This document shows positions 24,310 through 32,877 of a DNA stretch of 64,000 nucleotides, one piece after another (positions within the stretch are counted from its first letter, which is position 1; every line of letters starts with the position of its first letter). The notes under the pieces are model-generated. The model had not been told where the DNA came from. It made no database searches and saw only the letters and a program-made list of their open reading frames with translations. The stretch spans positions 9,829,001 through 9,893,000 of the forward strand of contig NZ_CP107902.1 in the NCBI RefSeq assembly GCF_036013935.1, given 5' to 3'. Made by a program: the position numbers and the translations under genes. The DNA comes from Streptomyces sp. NBC_00461. GTDB taxonomy: Bacteria; Actinomycetota; Actinomycetes; Streptomycetales; Streptomycetaceae.

Positions 24310-24489
24310 GTGACGTCGCACACCAGTGAGAAGCTCGTGATCCGTCGACCGGAGACCGGCTGGTCGAAGGCCAGGCGTCTGCGCGGCAAGGGCGTCGTGC
24401 GCACCTGCGTTCCGGCCGTTCTCGACCAGGAGGTCACCCGGACGGACCAGCAGGGTCCGGAGGGGAACATCGTGCGGGGCGAGGACTGA
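24310..24489 (+). CDS. Small hypothetical basic protein (59 aa)
   Basis: Not recognised. A GTG start at 24310 with GAAGGAAG about ten bases upstream opens a reading frame with high GC3. The protein begins MTSHTSEKLVIRRPETGWSK and is rich in Arg/Lys in its first half and acidic at the end; it has no membrane segment and one Cys. It sits alone between the phosphatase and rmlA in the same direction. It could be real or chance. Confidence 0.4.
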   Translation: MTSHTSEKLVIRRPETGWSKARRLRGKGVVRTCVPAVLDQEVTRTDQQGPEGNIVRGED

Positions 24490-24607
24490 CCAGGCCCCTG
24501 ACCGCGAGCACGTGCTGCGTCGCCCGACCGGCGGCGCAGCACCGTCGTAACGAACCAGCCACACTGGTCGCAGCCCGTCTTCGGGGTCCGCGACTAAGGT
24601 GAAGCAG

Positions 24608-25675
24608 ATGAAGGCTCTCGTGCTGTCCGGTGGTGCCGGTACACGACTGAGGCCGATCACGCACACATCGGCCAAGCAGCTCGTGCCCGTGGCCAACAAG
24701 GCCGTGCTCTTCTACGGACTGGAATCCATCGCCGCCGCCGGCATCACGGAGGTCGGTGTCATCGTCGGAGACACCGCATCCGAGATCCAGGAAGCGGTCG
24801 GCGACGGATCCAAGTTCGGTCTGGAGATCACCTATATCCCCCAGGAGCGGCCCCTCGGGCTGGCCCACGCGGTGCTGATCGCGCGGGACTGGCTCGGCGA
24901 CGACGACTTCGTGATGTATCTGGGCGACAACTTCATCGTCGGCGGCATCAGCACCCTCGTGGACGAGTTCCGCGGCAACCGCCCCGACGCCCAGATCCTG
25001 CTCACCGAAGTGGCCGACCCCCGTTCCTTCGGCGTGGCCGAACTCGACTCCCTGGGCCAGGTCGTCGGCCTGGAGGAGAAACCCGAACACCCCAAGAGCA
25101 ACTTCGCCCTGGTGGGGGTCTACCTCTTCACGCCCCTCATCCACGAGGCCGTGCGCGCCATCCGGCCGTCCTGGCGTGGCGAACTGGAGATCACCCACGC
25201 CATCCAGCACCTGATCGACCGCCGCGCCGACGTGCGCTGCACCGTCATCAAGGGCTACTGGAAGGACACCGGGAACGTCGTCGACATGCTCGAAGTCAAC
25301 CGGACCGTCCTGGAAGGCCTGGACCGCCGCATCGACGGCGAGGTGGACGAGGGCTCCGAGACCATCGGGCGGGTGGTCGTGGAGGAGGGCGCCCGGGTCG
25401 TCAACTCCCGCATCGTCGGACCCGTCGTGATCGGCGCCGGCACCGTCGTCCAGGAGTCCTACGTCGGCCCCTTCACCTCCGTCGCCGAGAACTGCCGGAT
25501 CATCGACAGCGAACTGGAGTTCTCCATCGTGCTGCGCGACTCGTCGATCCTCGGAGTGGGCCGCATCGAGAACTCCCTGATCGGCCGCCATGTCGAGGTC
25601 ACTCCGGCGCCCAGTGTGCCCAGCGCACACCGTCTGGTCCTCGGAGACCACAGCAAGGTGCAGATCCACACATGA
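24608..25675 (+). CDS. rmlA: Glucose-1-phosphate thymidylyltransferase, long (StrD/RmlA2-like) form (355 aa)
   Basis: Makes dTDP-glucose from dTTP and glucose-1-phosphate, the first step to dTDP-deoxysugars. The N-terminal nucleotidyltransferase has LVLSGGAGTRLRPITHTSAKQLVP with the sugar-nucleotide loop, and YLGDNF supplies the metal-binding Asp. The C-terminal third (about 250-355) is a left-handed beta-helix of hexapeptide repeats (VGPVVIGAGTVV), typical of the 355-residue actinomycete form rather than the 290-residue RmlA. The ATG at 24608 is preferred over a GTG nine bases upstream. It overlaps rmlB by 4 bp. Confidence 0.93.
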   Translation: MKALVLSGGAGTRLRPITHTSAKQLVPVANKAVLFYGLESIAAAGITEVGVIVGDTASEIQEAVGDGSKFGLEITYIPQERPLGLAHAVLIARDWLGDDDFVMYLGDNFIVGGISTLVDEFRGNRPDAQILLTEVADPRSFGVAELDSLGQVVGLEEKPEHPKSNFALVGVYLFTPLIHEAVRAIRPSWRGELEITHAIQHLIDRRADVRCTVIKGYWKDTGNVVDMLEVNRTVLEGLDRRIDGEVDEGSETIGRVVVEEGARVVNSRIVGPVVIGAGTVVQESYVGPFTSVAENCRIIDSELEFSIVLRDSSILGVGRIENSLIGRHVEVTPAPSVPSAHRLVLGDHSKVQIHT

Positions 25676-26640
25676 ACCTCCTCGTCACCGGCGCCGCCGG
25701 CTTCATCGGCTCGTGTTACGTCCGCACCCTGCTCGCCGCCGACGGGCCCGAAGCGCCGCGGATCACCGTGCTGGACAAGCTGACCTACGCCGGCAACCTC
25801 GACAACCTCGATCTCGCCCATCCCCGGCTGGAGTTCGTCCAGGGCGACATCCGCGACGCCGAACTGGTCGACAAGCTCATGACCGACGCCGACCAGGTGG
25901 TGCACTTCGCCGCCGAGTCCCACGTCGACCGCTCGATCACCGGCGCGACCGACTTCGTCCTGACCAACGTGGTGGGCACCCAGACCCTCCTCGACGCGGC
26001 CCTGCGCCACCGCGTGGAACCCTTCGTGCACGTCTCCACCGACGAGGTCTACGGCTCCATCGAGTCCGGTTCCTGGCCGGAGGACCATCCGCTGAGCCCC
26101 AACTCCCCCTACTCCGCCTCCAAGGCCTCCTCCGACCTGCTCGCCCTCGCCTACCACCGCACCCACGGCCTGGACGTCCGCGTCACCCGCTGCTCCAACA
26201 ACTACGGCCCGCACCAGTTCCCCGAGAAGGTCATCCCGCTGTTCGTCACCAACCTCCTGGACGGCAGGACGGTCCCGCTCTACGGCGAGGGACTCAACGT
26301 CCGCGACTGGCTGCACGTGGAGGACCACTGCCAGGGTGTGGAGCTGGTGCGCACCCAGGGCCGGCCGGGGGAGGTGTACAACATCGGCGGCGGCACGGAG
26401 CTGAGCAACAGGGAACTCACCGGCCTGCTGCTGGACGCCTGCGGGGCCGGCTGGGACCGCGTGGAGTACGTGGAGGACCGCAAGGGCCACGACCTGCGCT
26501 ACTCCGTCGACTGGAGCAAGGCCCGCGACGAACTCGGCTACCGACCCCGCCACGACTTCGCCTCCGGTCTCGCCGCGACGGTCGTCTGGTACCGGGACAA
26601 CCGCGCCTGGTGGGAGCCCCTGAAACGGCGGTCGGGATGA
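25672..26640 (+). CDS. rmlB: dTDP-glucose 4,6-dehydratase (322 aa)
   Basis: Short-chain dehydrogenase-type enzyme that oxidises C4 and removes water at C5-C6 to give dTDP-4-keto-6-deoxyglucose, with bound NAD. The Rossmann motif TGAAGFIGS is at residues 6-14, the catalytic DEVYG block gives Asp-Glu for dehydration, and the Y-x3-K motif is YSASKASSD. RYGEGLNVRDW-like substrate-binding residues are present (YGEGLNVRDWLHVEDH). It is full length. The ATG overlaps the rmlA stop (ATGA), as does the rmlD start with its own stop. Confidence 0.94.
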   Translation: MNLLVTGAAGFIGSCYVRTLLAADGPEAPRITVLDKLTYAGNLDNLDLAHPRLEFVQGDIRDAELVDKLMTDADQVVHFAAESHVDRSITGATDFVLTNVVGTQTLLDAALRHRVEPFVHVSTDEVYGSIESGSWPEDHPLSPNSPYSASKASSDLLALAYHRTHGLDVRVTRCSNNYGPHQFPEKVIPLFVTNLLDGRTVPLYGEGLNVRDWLHVEDHCQGVELVRTQGRPGEVYNIGGGTELSNRELTGLLLDACGAGWDRVEYVEDRKGHDLRYSVDWSKARDELGYRPRHDFASGLAATVVWYRDNRAWWEPLKRRSG

Positions 26641-27518
26641 GGTGGCTGGTCACGGGCGCGGGCGGCATGCTCGGCCGGGACACGGTCGACGAGCTGACCC
26701 GGCGCGGCGAGGACGTCACAGGGCTAGATCACGCCGCCCTGGACATCACCCAACAGCAGGCGGTCGAGGGGGCGTTGGCCGACCACCGCCCTGATCTCGT
26801 CGTGAACTGCGCCGCGTACACGGCCGTCGACGACGCCGAGACCGACGAGGAGCGGGCCCTGCGGATCAACGGCGACGGGCCCCGCCACCTCGCCCGCGCC
26901 TGCGCCGCGCACGACGCACGCCTCATCCACGTCTCCACCGACTACGTCTTCGCAGGCGACGCCACGACTCCGTACCCGGAAGACCACCCCACCGCCCCGC
27001 GCACCGCCTACGGCCGCACCAAACTCGCCGGCGAGCGAGCCGTGGCCCAGGAACTCCCCACATATGGCGCAATCGTGCGAACCGCTTGGCTCTACGGCGT
27101 CCACGGGCGTAGTTTCGTCCGCACGATGATCGACCTGGAGTCCCGTCGCGACACCCTCGGTGTCGTCGACGACCAACGTGGGCAGCCCACGTGGAGCGCG
27201 GATGTAGCCGCACGCCTCGCCGACCTGGGCCCGCACCTGGGCCGCGGCGCGAGCGGTGTCTTCCATGCCACCAGCTCCGGCGAGGCCAGCTGGTACGAGC
27301 TGGCCCGCGAGGTCTTCCGGGGCCTCGGCGCCGACCCTGACCGGGTGCGGCCCGTCGGCAGCGAGGCCTTCCCACGGCCCGCTCCCCGCCCGGCGTACAG
27401 CGCCCTCGCCCACGGGCGCTGGCAGGAACTCGGCCTGTCGCCGCCGCGCGACTGGCGCGCCGTCCTGCACGAAGCACTTCCCCTGATCCGCAAGGAGTCC
27501 CTGCGTGAAACGCCATGA
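26637..27518 (+). CDS. rmlD: dTDP-4-dehydrorhamnose reductase (293 aa)
   Basis: Final step of dTDP-L-rhamnose synthesis: NAD(P)H reduction of the 4-keto group after epimerisation. The Rossmann motif is VTGAGGMLGRD, VNCAAYTAVDDAE is the family signature, and STDYVFAGD with the active-site Y-G-R-T-K (AYGRTKLAGE) is intact. Its product can only form if RmlC first epimerises C3 and C5, and the adjacent rmlC is broken, so either a second rmlC exists or this enzyme works on another keto sugar. It overlaps the next gene by 14 bp. Confidence 0.92.
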   Translation: MRWLVTGAGGMLGRDTVDELTRRGEDVTGLDHAALDITQQQAVEGALADHRPDLVVNCAAYTAVDDAETDEERALRINGDGPRHLARACAAHDARLIHVSTDYVFAGDATTPYPEDHPTAPRTAYGRTKLAGERAVAQELPTYGAIVRTAWLYGVHGRSFVRTMIDLESRRDTLGVVDDQRGQPTWSADVAARLADLGPHLGRGASGVFHATSSGEASWYELAREVFRGLGADPDRVRPVGSEAFPRPAPRPAYSALAHGRWQELGLSPPRDWRAVLHEALPLIRKESLRETP

Positions 27519-28308
27519 GTTCCTTCGGGAACTGCACAAGTCCAGCGCCAACCGCAACTACCTGGAGATCGGGGTCAACGACGGCCGCAGTCTCCAGCTG
27601 TCGCGCGTCCCCAGCGTCGCGATCGACCCCGCGTTCAAGGTGGTCACGGAGATCCGCTGCGACGTCCACCTGGTGAAGGCCACCAGCGACGACTTCTTCG
27701 CCCGCGACAACCCCCTCGCGCACCTGCGCGGCGGCCGGCACCCCGTGCGCAACCTGCGCCGGGGCCGCAAGCCCTTCGGGTACTGGCAGCGCACCACGCT
27801 CGACCTGGCGTTCATCGACGGCATGCACCTGTTCGAGTACGCGCTGCGGGACTTCATCAACGTCGAGAAGCACTCCGACTGGTCCAGCGTGATCGTCCTC
27901 GACGACATGCTGCCGCGCAGCATCGACGAGGCGGCCCGCGACCGGCACACCACCGCCTGGACCGGCGACGTCTACAAGATCATCGAGATCCTGGGCCGCT
28001 ACCGCCCCGACCTGGTGACCGTTCTCGTCGACACCCAGCCCACCGGCCAGCTGATCGTCTTCGGTGCCGACCCCAAGAACACGGTGCTGAAGGACAAGTA
28101 CGACGAGATCATCGCCGAGTTCGAGGTGCCCGACCCGCAGAAGGTGCCCGAGGCCGTCCTGGAGCGGGTCAAGGCGGTCAAGCCGGAGACTCTCGTGGGA
28201 GCCGACTTCTGGGGCCCGCTGGTCCGCGCCCGCAACCGCGGCCTGAGCCGCTCCCGCGGCTGGAAGGCACTGCAGTCGGCCCTGGAGCCGCTCGCCGTCA
28301 GTCGCTGA
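27505..28308 (+). CDS. Class I SAM-dependent methyltransferase-like protein (267 aa)
   Basis: It resembles the Methyltransf_24 / cephalosporin-hydroxylase-like group: the N-terminal YLEIGVNDGRSL is the SAM-binding glycine motif, DPAFKVVTEI provides the acidic residue after strand 2, and LAFIDGMHLFEYALRDF followed by VIVLDDMLPR matches the later strands with the usual Asp-Gly-Asp/His and Asp-Asp pattern. It is likely to modify a sugar or cell-surface glycan, judging from its position at the end of the rml operon. The GTG at 27505 has AAGGAG seven bases upstream. Its 3' end overlaps the convergent rmlC remnant by 11 bp. Confidence 0.75.
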   Translation: MKRHEFLRELHKSSANRNYLEIGVNDGRSLQLSRVPSVAIDPAFKVVTEIRCDVHLVKATSDDFFARDNPLAHLRGGRHPVRNLRRGRKPFGYWQRTTLDLAFIDGMHLFEYALRDFINVEKHSDWSSVIVLDDMLPRSIDEAARDRHTTAWTGDVYKIIEILGRYRPDLVTVLVDTQPTGQLIVFGADPKNTVLKDKYDEIIAEFEVPDPQKVPEAVLERVKAVKPETLVGADFWGPLVRARNRGLSRSRGWKALQSALEPLAVSR

Positions 28309-28714
28309 CCCCGCCGCGCAGCTTCTCGTAGTAGGCGGTGCAGGCCTCGTACGACGGAAGCAGCCCCGTCCGCTGAGCCTCGGCCGGCGACGGGGCCGCA
28401 GCGTCCTTCGGCGACAGCAGCGGGGGGCCCTCCGGCCGGACGATGCCCAGGTCCGGGTCCAGGGGGTGCACACCGTGCTCGCGCTCGGGCGCGTACCCGG
28501 TCGAGCACGGGTACACGACCGTGGCGTCGTCGGTCGGCGCCATGAAGGCGTGCCCGGGCCCCTCCGCGAGGAACAGCGCGTGCCGGCTGTCGTCGTCCAG
28601 GCGCGCCGCCTCCCACTGCGCGAAGGTGGGCGAGCCCACACGCAGATCGACCACCACGTCCAGGATCGCGCCGCGCACGCGGGTGACCTACTTGGCCTGC
28701 GCGAGGGAGATCTG
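28298..28714 (-). pseudogene. rmlC: Broken dTDP-4-dehydrorhamnose 3,5-epimerase (rmlC remnant)
   Basis: Only the C-terminal two-thirds of RmlC is recognisable. It begins directly after the stop codon of the upstream glycosyltransferase, reads QISLAQAK, then hits an in-frame TAG where the family has Tyr (AK-Y-V-T), and continues VTRVRGAILDVVVDLRVGSP to the normal end. The active-site Tyr region (YPCSTGYAPEREHG) survives, but the N-terminal half with the catalytic His is missing. From a GTG after the TAG only 126 residues could be made. It was probably inactivated by an upstream deletion plus a nonsense change. Confidence 0.8.
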
Positions 28715-30673
28715 TCACGCCTTTCGAGTGCCGGCCGACCGGGACGCCGTACGTCGGCCGAGGACCGCGGCGAGTGCCCGCCGCGCCCTGCGGGCCACCC
28801 GTCGCAGAGCCGAGGGCCTGCGAGTCCGTACCACCTTGACCGAGGTGGTGTCCGCACGCAGGGCGAGCGGCAGCGGGAGGAAGCGTGGCTCGTCGGCCTC
28901 CGGAGCCGCGCACAGGGCGGTCCGCCAGGTCGCGCCCCTGAGGTCGGAGACGGTCAGAGCGGCCTCCAGCACGGCCCCGTCACCGGCGGGGGAGAGTGTG
29001 CCCCGCGCGTCGATCGACCTGTTTGCCGAAGTGAGCCGCAGCAGCACCGCGGTGTCGGCCGGTACGTGCAGCGGCACCGGCGTACGCAGTCGGCCGCCCG
29101 CGGTGTCGACGGCCGCGGGGTCGAGGCGGTCGAGGCCCAGGCGCTTGCTCGCCCGGTCGACGTCCAGGGAGAGATTGCCGTGCTGGTCTGTCCAGTACGG
29201 CAGGACCACCCGCCCGCCCACGACGCCGCCTGACGAGGCGGCACGGGCCTTGCGCGGGCCGGGGCCGATGCGGGCCTCCTTGCTCCAACCGCCCAGCCTG
29301 ACACGGGCGTACGTGTCCCACAGCCCGGCGCGCAGCGGTGTGCCGTCCACCGCGCCCGCCGGGTCGACCGCGGCCGTCGCCCGCAGCACCAGCCGTACGC
29401 GCCCGCTGTCCTCGACCGGCACGATTTCCCGGGTGACCTCGACCGGCTGGAAGTACTGGGCGGCGCTGGCGCGTTCGCGCACCAGCAGGTCCAGGGTGCC
29501 CTGAGAGAACCGGGCCACGGTGTCGGCACCCACCCAGGCGATCGCGTCCGCGATGTTCTTCGGCGGACCGTCCAGCGGGGTCCGGACCCCGCCGCCGGGG
29601 AAAGTCAGCGGCGAGCCGCCCGTGGTGAACTCGGCGGTGAAGTCGAGGCGCAGCGCCCCGTCCCGCCACTCGACGGTGCCGGGGCAGGCCGACAGGCTGA
29701 GCCCGACCTCCCACTCGGCGAAGGCCACGACGTCGTCGTACCGTTCGGCGGCGATCAGCGCGGCCACGACCTGCTGCGTCGGCAGCAGCCCGGCGGCGAC
29801 ACCGGGGCCGAAGCGCTCGGCGACGACGTGGTGGATCTCCTCGAACTGCTTGCGCCGGTAGTCGTCCGGCTTGCTGAGGAGGCGCCGGCCGCGCATCCGC
29901 TCCACCATCTCGACGCGCAGCCATCGGCGGTAGAGGCTGTCGCGCACCGCGCCCGGCTCGGTGTACTGCTCGACGACGTCCAGCGCCTCCCGCAGGTTCT
30001 TGAAGTACCCGACGGGGTCGAAGCGTTGGAAGCCCGCGTTGGACGAGTCGTCCCGGCGGACGTGGTAGTAGCAGACGTAGTCGCCGATCACGGAGACGTT
30101 GGCCGCGCGCAGATACGCCTCCGTCACGAAGACGTGGTCCTCAAGACGCCGCCTGCCTTCGGGGAAGCGCAGGCCGATCTCGTCGAGGAAGGCCCGGCGG
30201 AACATCTTGTGCGGGGTGAGGCTGTCGATGAGCGGGGCGTCCGCCACGCTCGCGCGCGGCCGGTTGCGGCGGAACAGCTCCACCGGGACCGCGCGGCCCT
30301 GGCCGGCCATCTTGCCTACGACGACGTCCGCGCCGTTGGCCACGCCGTACTCGTACATCCGCTCCAGGGCCTCGACGCCGAGGTGGTCGTCGTTGTCGAC
30401 GAACATGACGTACTCGCCCCGGGAGGCGGCGATGCCGACGTTGCGGGGCTTGCCCGACCAGCCGGAGTTCTCCTGGTGGAAGACCCGGACCCGGGGCTCT
30501 TCTGTGGCGAGCGCGTCGAGCAGGGCCGGGGTCCGGTCGGTGGAACCGTCGTCGACGAAGATCACTTCGTATGCGTCGGGTGGCAGGGACTGCTTGAGCA
30601 ACGAGCTGATGCAGTCCTCGATGTAGGGCCCCGGGTTGTAGACGGGGACGATGACGCTGACCTTGACCGGCAT
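28715..30673 (-). CDS. Family 2 glycosyltransferase with large C-terminal extension (652 aa)
   Basis: The N-terminal GT-A domain (1-about 230) has VSVIVPVYNPGPYI, the FVDDGSTDRT loop, the metal-binding D-x-D-like FVDNDDHLG, and a catalytic-base region RRLEDHVFVTEAY. This is the TagF/TarS-like GT2 type acting on cell-surface polymers. The remaining 400 residues are not a known catalytic domain by eye and look beta-rich and repeated, perhaps a polymer-binding region. Length and layout suggest teichoic-acid or glycan decoration. The ATG at 30673 has GGAG four bases upstream. It is followed immediately by the broken rmlC. Confidence 0.85.
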   Translation of the reverse strand: MPVKVSVIVPVYNPGPYIEDCISSLLKQSLPPDAYEVIFVDDGSTDRTPALLDALATEEPRVRVFHQENSGWSGKPRNVGIAASRGEYVMFVDNDDHLGVEALERMYEYGVANGADVVVGKMAGQGRAVPVELFRRNRPRASVADAPLIDSLTPHKMFRRAFLDEIGLRFPEGRRRLEDHVFVTEAYLRAANVSVIGDYVCYYHVRRDDSSNAGFQRFDPVGYFKNLREALDVVEQYTEPGAVRDSLYRRWLRVEMVERMRGRRLLSKPDDYRRKQFEEIHHVVAERFGPGVAAGLLPTQQVVAALIAAERYDDVVAFAEWEVGLSLSACPGTVEWRDGALRLDFTAEFTTGGSPLTFPGGGVRTPLDGPPKNIADAIAWVGADTVARFSQGTLDLLVRERASAAQYFQPVEVTREIVPVEDSGRVRLVLRATAAVDPAGAVDGTPLRAGLWDTYARVRLGGWSKEARIGPGPRKARAASSGGVVGGRVVLPYWTDQHGNLSLDVDRASKRLGLDRLDPAAVDTAGGRLRTPVPLHVPADTAVLLRLTSANRSIDARGTLSPAGDGAVLEAALTVSDLRGATWRTALCAAPEADEPRFLPLPLALRADTTSVKVVRTRRPSALRRVARRARRALAAVLGRRTASRSAGTRKA

Positions 30674-30790
30674 CGGGCTCCGAGCCCCCTCGGGTCGCTC
30701 GCCGTATGGGTGGGTGCGGGTGGCCAGATGCTATCTCCGACGGGAGCTTCGTCCCACTCCGGGCGCCCTTTTGGGGTCCCCGCGACCGGA

Positions 30791-31375
30791 TCAGCCGTGC
30801 GTCTTGGTCAGCAGCTCCAGGATCTCGGCCGTGGTGCCCGGCTCGCCCAGACGAGGGAAGATCCGCTCGATGCTGTTGTCGTGGGCCTCGGAGCTCATGT
30901 CGCTCATGGCGTCGGTGGCGAGGGTGACGTGGTAGCCGTGCTCGTGGGCGGCGCGGGCGGTGGACTCCACGCCGATGCTGGTGGCGATGCCCGTCAGCAC
31001 GATCTGCGTGACACCGCGACGGCGCAGCCGGACGTCGAGGCCGGTGCCGTGGAAGGCGCCCCAGTTGCGCTTGGTGACCGTGATGTCGCCGGGGTGACCG
31101 GCCAGTTCGGGAACGATGACGTCCCAGCCCTCGGGCAGGGTGCCACCCCGGCCGGCGGCCTGGGTGCGGCCGGGGACGGCGTCGCTCCCGTCCGCGGCGA
31201 ACGAGACCCTGACCAGCACCACGGGCAGGCCACGGGCACGGAAGGCGTCGGCGAGTTCGGCCGTACGGGTGACGACCTCGGCGCCGGTGTACGGCTGGGT
31301 GGGCGCGCCGACTATGCCGGCCTGGAGGTCGATCACGACGAGGGCGGTGCGCGGGTCGAGTGCGGTGACGGTCAA
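30791..31375 (-). CDS. Isochorismatase-fold hydrolase with Gly at the catalytic Cys position (194 aa)
   Basis: Cysteine-hydrolase superfamily fold. Asp16 (VVIDLQAG) and Lys102 (VTKRNWGAFHGT) of the triad are present, but in the loop TGIATSIGVESTAR the usual nucleophilic Cys is Gly135. True isochorismatases also lack the Cys, so the protein may act without a covalent intermediate or on an unusual substrate. The start is a TTG at 31375 with AAAGG upstream. It is downstream of a MarR gene in the same direction, so it may belong to the MarR regulon. Confidence 0.85.
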   Translation of the reverse strand: MTVTALDPRTALVVIDLQAGIVGAPTQPYTGAEVVTRTAELADAFRARGLPVVLVRVSFAADGSDAVPGRTQAAGRGGTLPEGWDVIVPELAGHPGDITVTKRNWGAFHGTGLDVRLRRRGVTQIVLTGIATSIGVESTARAAHEHGYHVTLATDAMSDMSSEAHDNSIERIFPRLGEPGTTAEILELLTKTHG

Positions 31376-31402
31376 GGGTCAGGCCTTTCGGGAGCGTGCG
31401 AG

Positions 31403-31627
31403 TCAGCTCGGTTTCGGTGAGTGGTCGAGGAGGGCGGTCGCAAGGAGCGGCGCGGATCCGGCAGGCATGCGCGGGGCCGGATCGTGCCGACCTGCCGTGT
31501 CGGTGCGGTGGGCGAAGAACGTCGCGGCGGCGGCGGACGCGGTCGGCGTGTCGAGGAAGAGGGACATGAAGGTGCGCAGCCGTCCGGCGGGCGAGGCGAT
31601 ACGGGCCGGCTCGGCCGCCGCCTCCAC
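31403..31627 (-). CDS. Possible small hypothetical protein (74 aa)
   Basis: Uncertain. Between the MarR gene and the hydrolase gene about 300 bp remain. In this frame the predicted protein has a natural-looking composition (EAAAEPARIASPAGRLRTF and then SLFLDTPTASAAAATFF) with high GC3, while the other frames give Pro/Arg/Ser-rich noise. A GTG at 31627 is a workable start with AGGA about ten bases upstream. A TTG at 31708 would overlap marR. No family is recognised. It could also be a decayed gene. Confidence 0.3.
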   Translation of the reverse strand: MEAAAEPARIASPAGRLRTFMSLFLDTPTASAAAATFFAHRTDTAGRHDPAPRMPAGSAPLLATALLDHSPKPS

Positions 31628-31676
31628 GGCGAGGAGTTCCTGGCCGGGCGACGGGCGACGCCGGAGAGCTTCGGTG

Positions 31677-32138
31677 TCACTGCTGCGTGAGCCGTTCCAG
31701 CAGGGCAAGGCCGTCGAGAACCGTGCGGCGTTCGTCCTCCGTGTACCGGTCCTGCAGGGCCCGGGCCAGCCACTCCTCGCGTGCCTGGCGGTCGCCCTCG
31801 ACCCGTCGGCGGCCCGCGTCGGTCAGGGTGACGAGCTGGCGGCGGCCGTCGTCCGGGTCGGGGCTGCGCCGGATCATTCCCTGCCGGTCCAGGGCGGCGA
31901 GCGTGGTCGCCATCGACTGCGGCCGCACGCCCTCGGCCGTGGCCAGCGCACTGGCCGTGGCAGCCCCGTGCTTGGCGACCAGGGTGAGCGCGGAGACCTG
32001 CGGCGGCGTGAGCTCGTCGTCCTCCGCGACCTCCCTGATACGGCGCCGCAGTCTGCTGAACACGACCCGCAGGTCGCGCGCCGCACGCGCGGCGGAATCG
32101 CTGATGCCCCCGGGAGGGTCGGTGATCGGTCCGTCCAT
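31677..32138 (-). CDS. MarR-family regulator (153 aa)
   Basis: Winged-helix dimer. The recognition part reads LTPPQVSALTLVAKHGAATASALATAEGVRPQS and the wing SPDPDDGRRQLVTLTDAGRRR, with flanking dimerisation helices. It probably represses itself and the downstream hydrolase in response to a small aromatic ligand. Its upstream region, shared with a divergent phosphodiesterase gene, carries a perfect GTTCAG-C-CTGAAC dyad (32174-32186), the best candidate operator. Confidence 0.88.
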   Translation of the reverse strand: MDGPITDPPGGISDSAARAARDLRVVFSRLRRRIREVAEDDELTPPQVSALTLVAKHGAATASALATAEGVRPQSMATTLAALDRQGMIRRSPDPDDGRRQLVTLTDAGRRRVEGDRQAREEWLARALQDRYTEDERRTVLDGLALLERLTQQ

Positions 32139-32173
32139 ACCCTCACCGTAGAATCGTAAGCTGAAACTGTCCA

Positions 32174-32186
32174 GTTCAGCCTGAAC
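32174..32186. promoter_or_regulatory. Dyad in the marR/phosphodiesterase intergenic region, probable MarR operator
   Basis: GTTCAG-C-CTGAAC, with outer AACTG (32165-32169) and CAGTT (32185-32189) also complementary. Nearby TTTCTCTG occurs twice exactly 20 bp apart (32190 and 32210), two helical turns, on one face of the DNA. Confidence 0.5.
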
Positions 32187-32274
32187 AGTTTTCTCTGTAG
32201 ATCCTCAGCTTTCTCTGCAGCGCACCGGGCGGTCCGCTCACCCCTGGCACCGATGCGCTCTCTACGCTGCCCCT

Positions 32275-32793
32275 GTGCGCCTTCTCCTGACGACCGACAC
32301 CCACCTCCCCAAGCGCGCCAAGGAGCTGCCCGCCCCGCTCCTTGCCGAACTCCCGCGCGCCGACGTCGTGTTCCACGCCGGGGACTGGGTCGACACCGAC
32401 ACCCTCGACCTGCTGGAGGCCCGCTGTCGCCGACTCGTCGGTGTGTACGGCAACAACGACGGGCCCGAGCTGCGTGCGCGACTGCCCGAGGTGGCGTATG
32501 CGGACCTCGGTGGACTGCGCTTCGGGGTCGTGCACGAGACGGGCCCGGCACCGGGCCGGGAGACGCGCTGCGCCGCCCGGTTCCCGGACCTGGACGTGCT
32601 GGTCTTCGGCCACAGCCACATCCCGTGGGACACGACCGCCCCGGGGGGCCTGCGACTGCTCAACCCCGGTTCCCCGACCGACCGCCGCCGTCAGCCCCAC
32701 TGCACGTACATGACCGCCACCGTGGCCGACGGCCTGCTCACGGACGTACAGCTGCACCGCCTGCCACCGCGGCGGCCACCGGTTTCGGGGTAG
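32275..32793 (+). CDS. YfcE/MJ0936-type metallophosphodiesterase (172 aa)
   Basis: Calcineurin-like two-metal phosphoesterase. The motifs are Asp8-x-His10 (TTDTHL), HAGDW (Asp37), GNND (Asn60-Asp62), His87 in VVHETG, and GHSH (112-115), all intact. Such enzymes act on phosphodiesters in vitro; the physiological target is unknown. The GTG at 32275 has no ribosome site, but a TACGCT -10 box ends seven bases upstream (32263-32268), so the transcript should be leaderless. Confidence 0.87.
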   Translation: MRLLLTTDTHLPKRAKELPAPLLAELPRADVVFHAGDWVDTDTLDLLEARCRRLVGVYGNNDGPELRARLPEVAYADLGGLRFGVVHETGPAPGRETRCAARFPDLDVLVFGHSHIPWDTTAPGGLRLLNPGSPTDRRRQPHCTYMTATVADGLLTDVQLHRLPPRRPPVSG

Positions 32794-32877
32794 GGGGTCG
32801 GGGCACCCGGCAGCGGCGCCGCACGGCAGCACCTGGCACAGGGCGGCATTGTCAGTCCCCACTGGTACCAAGGAACC

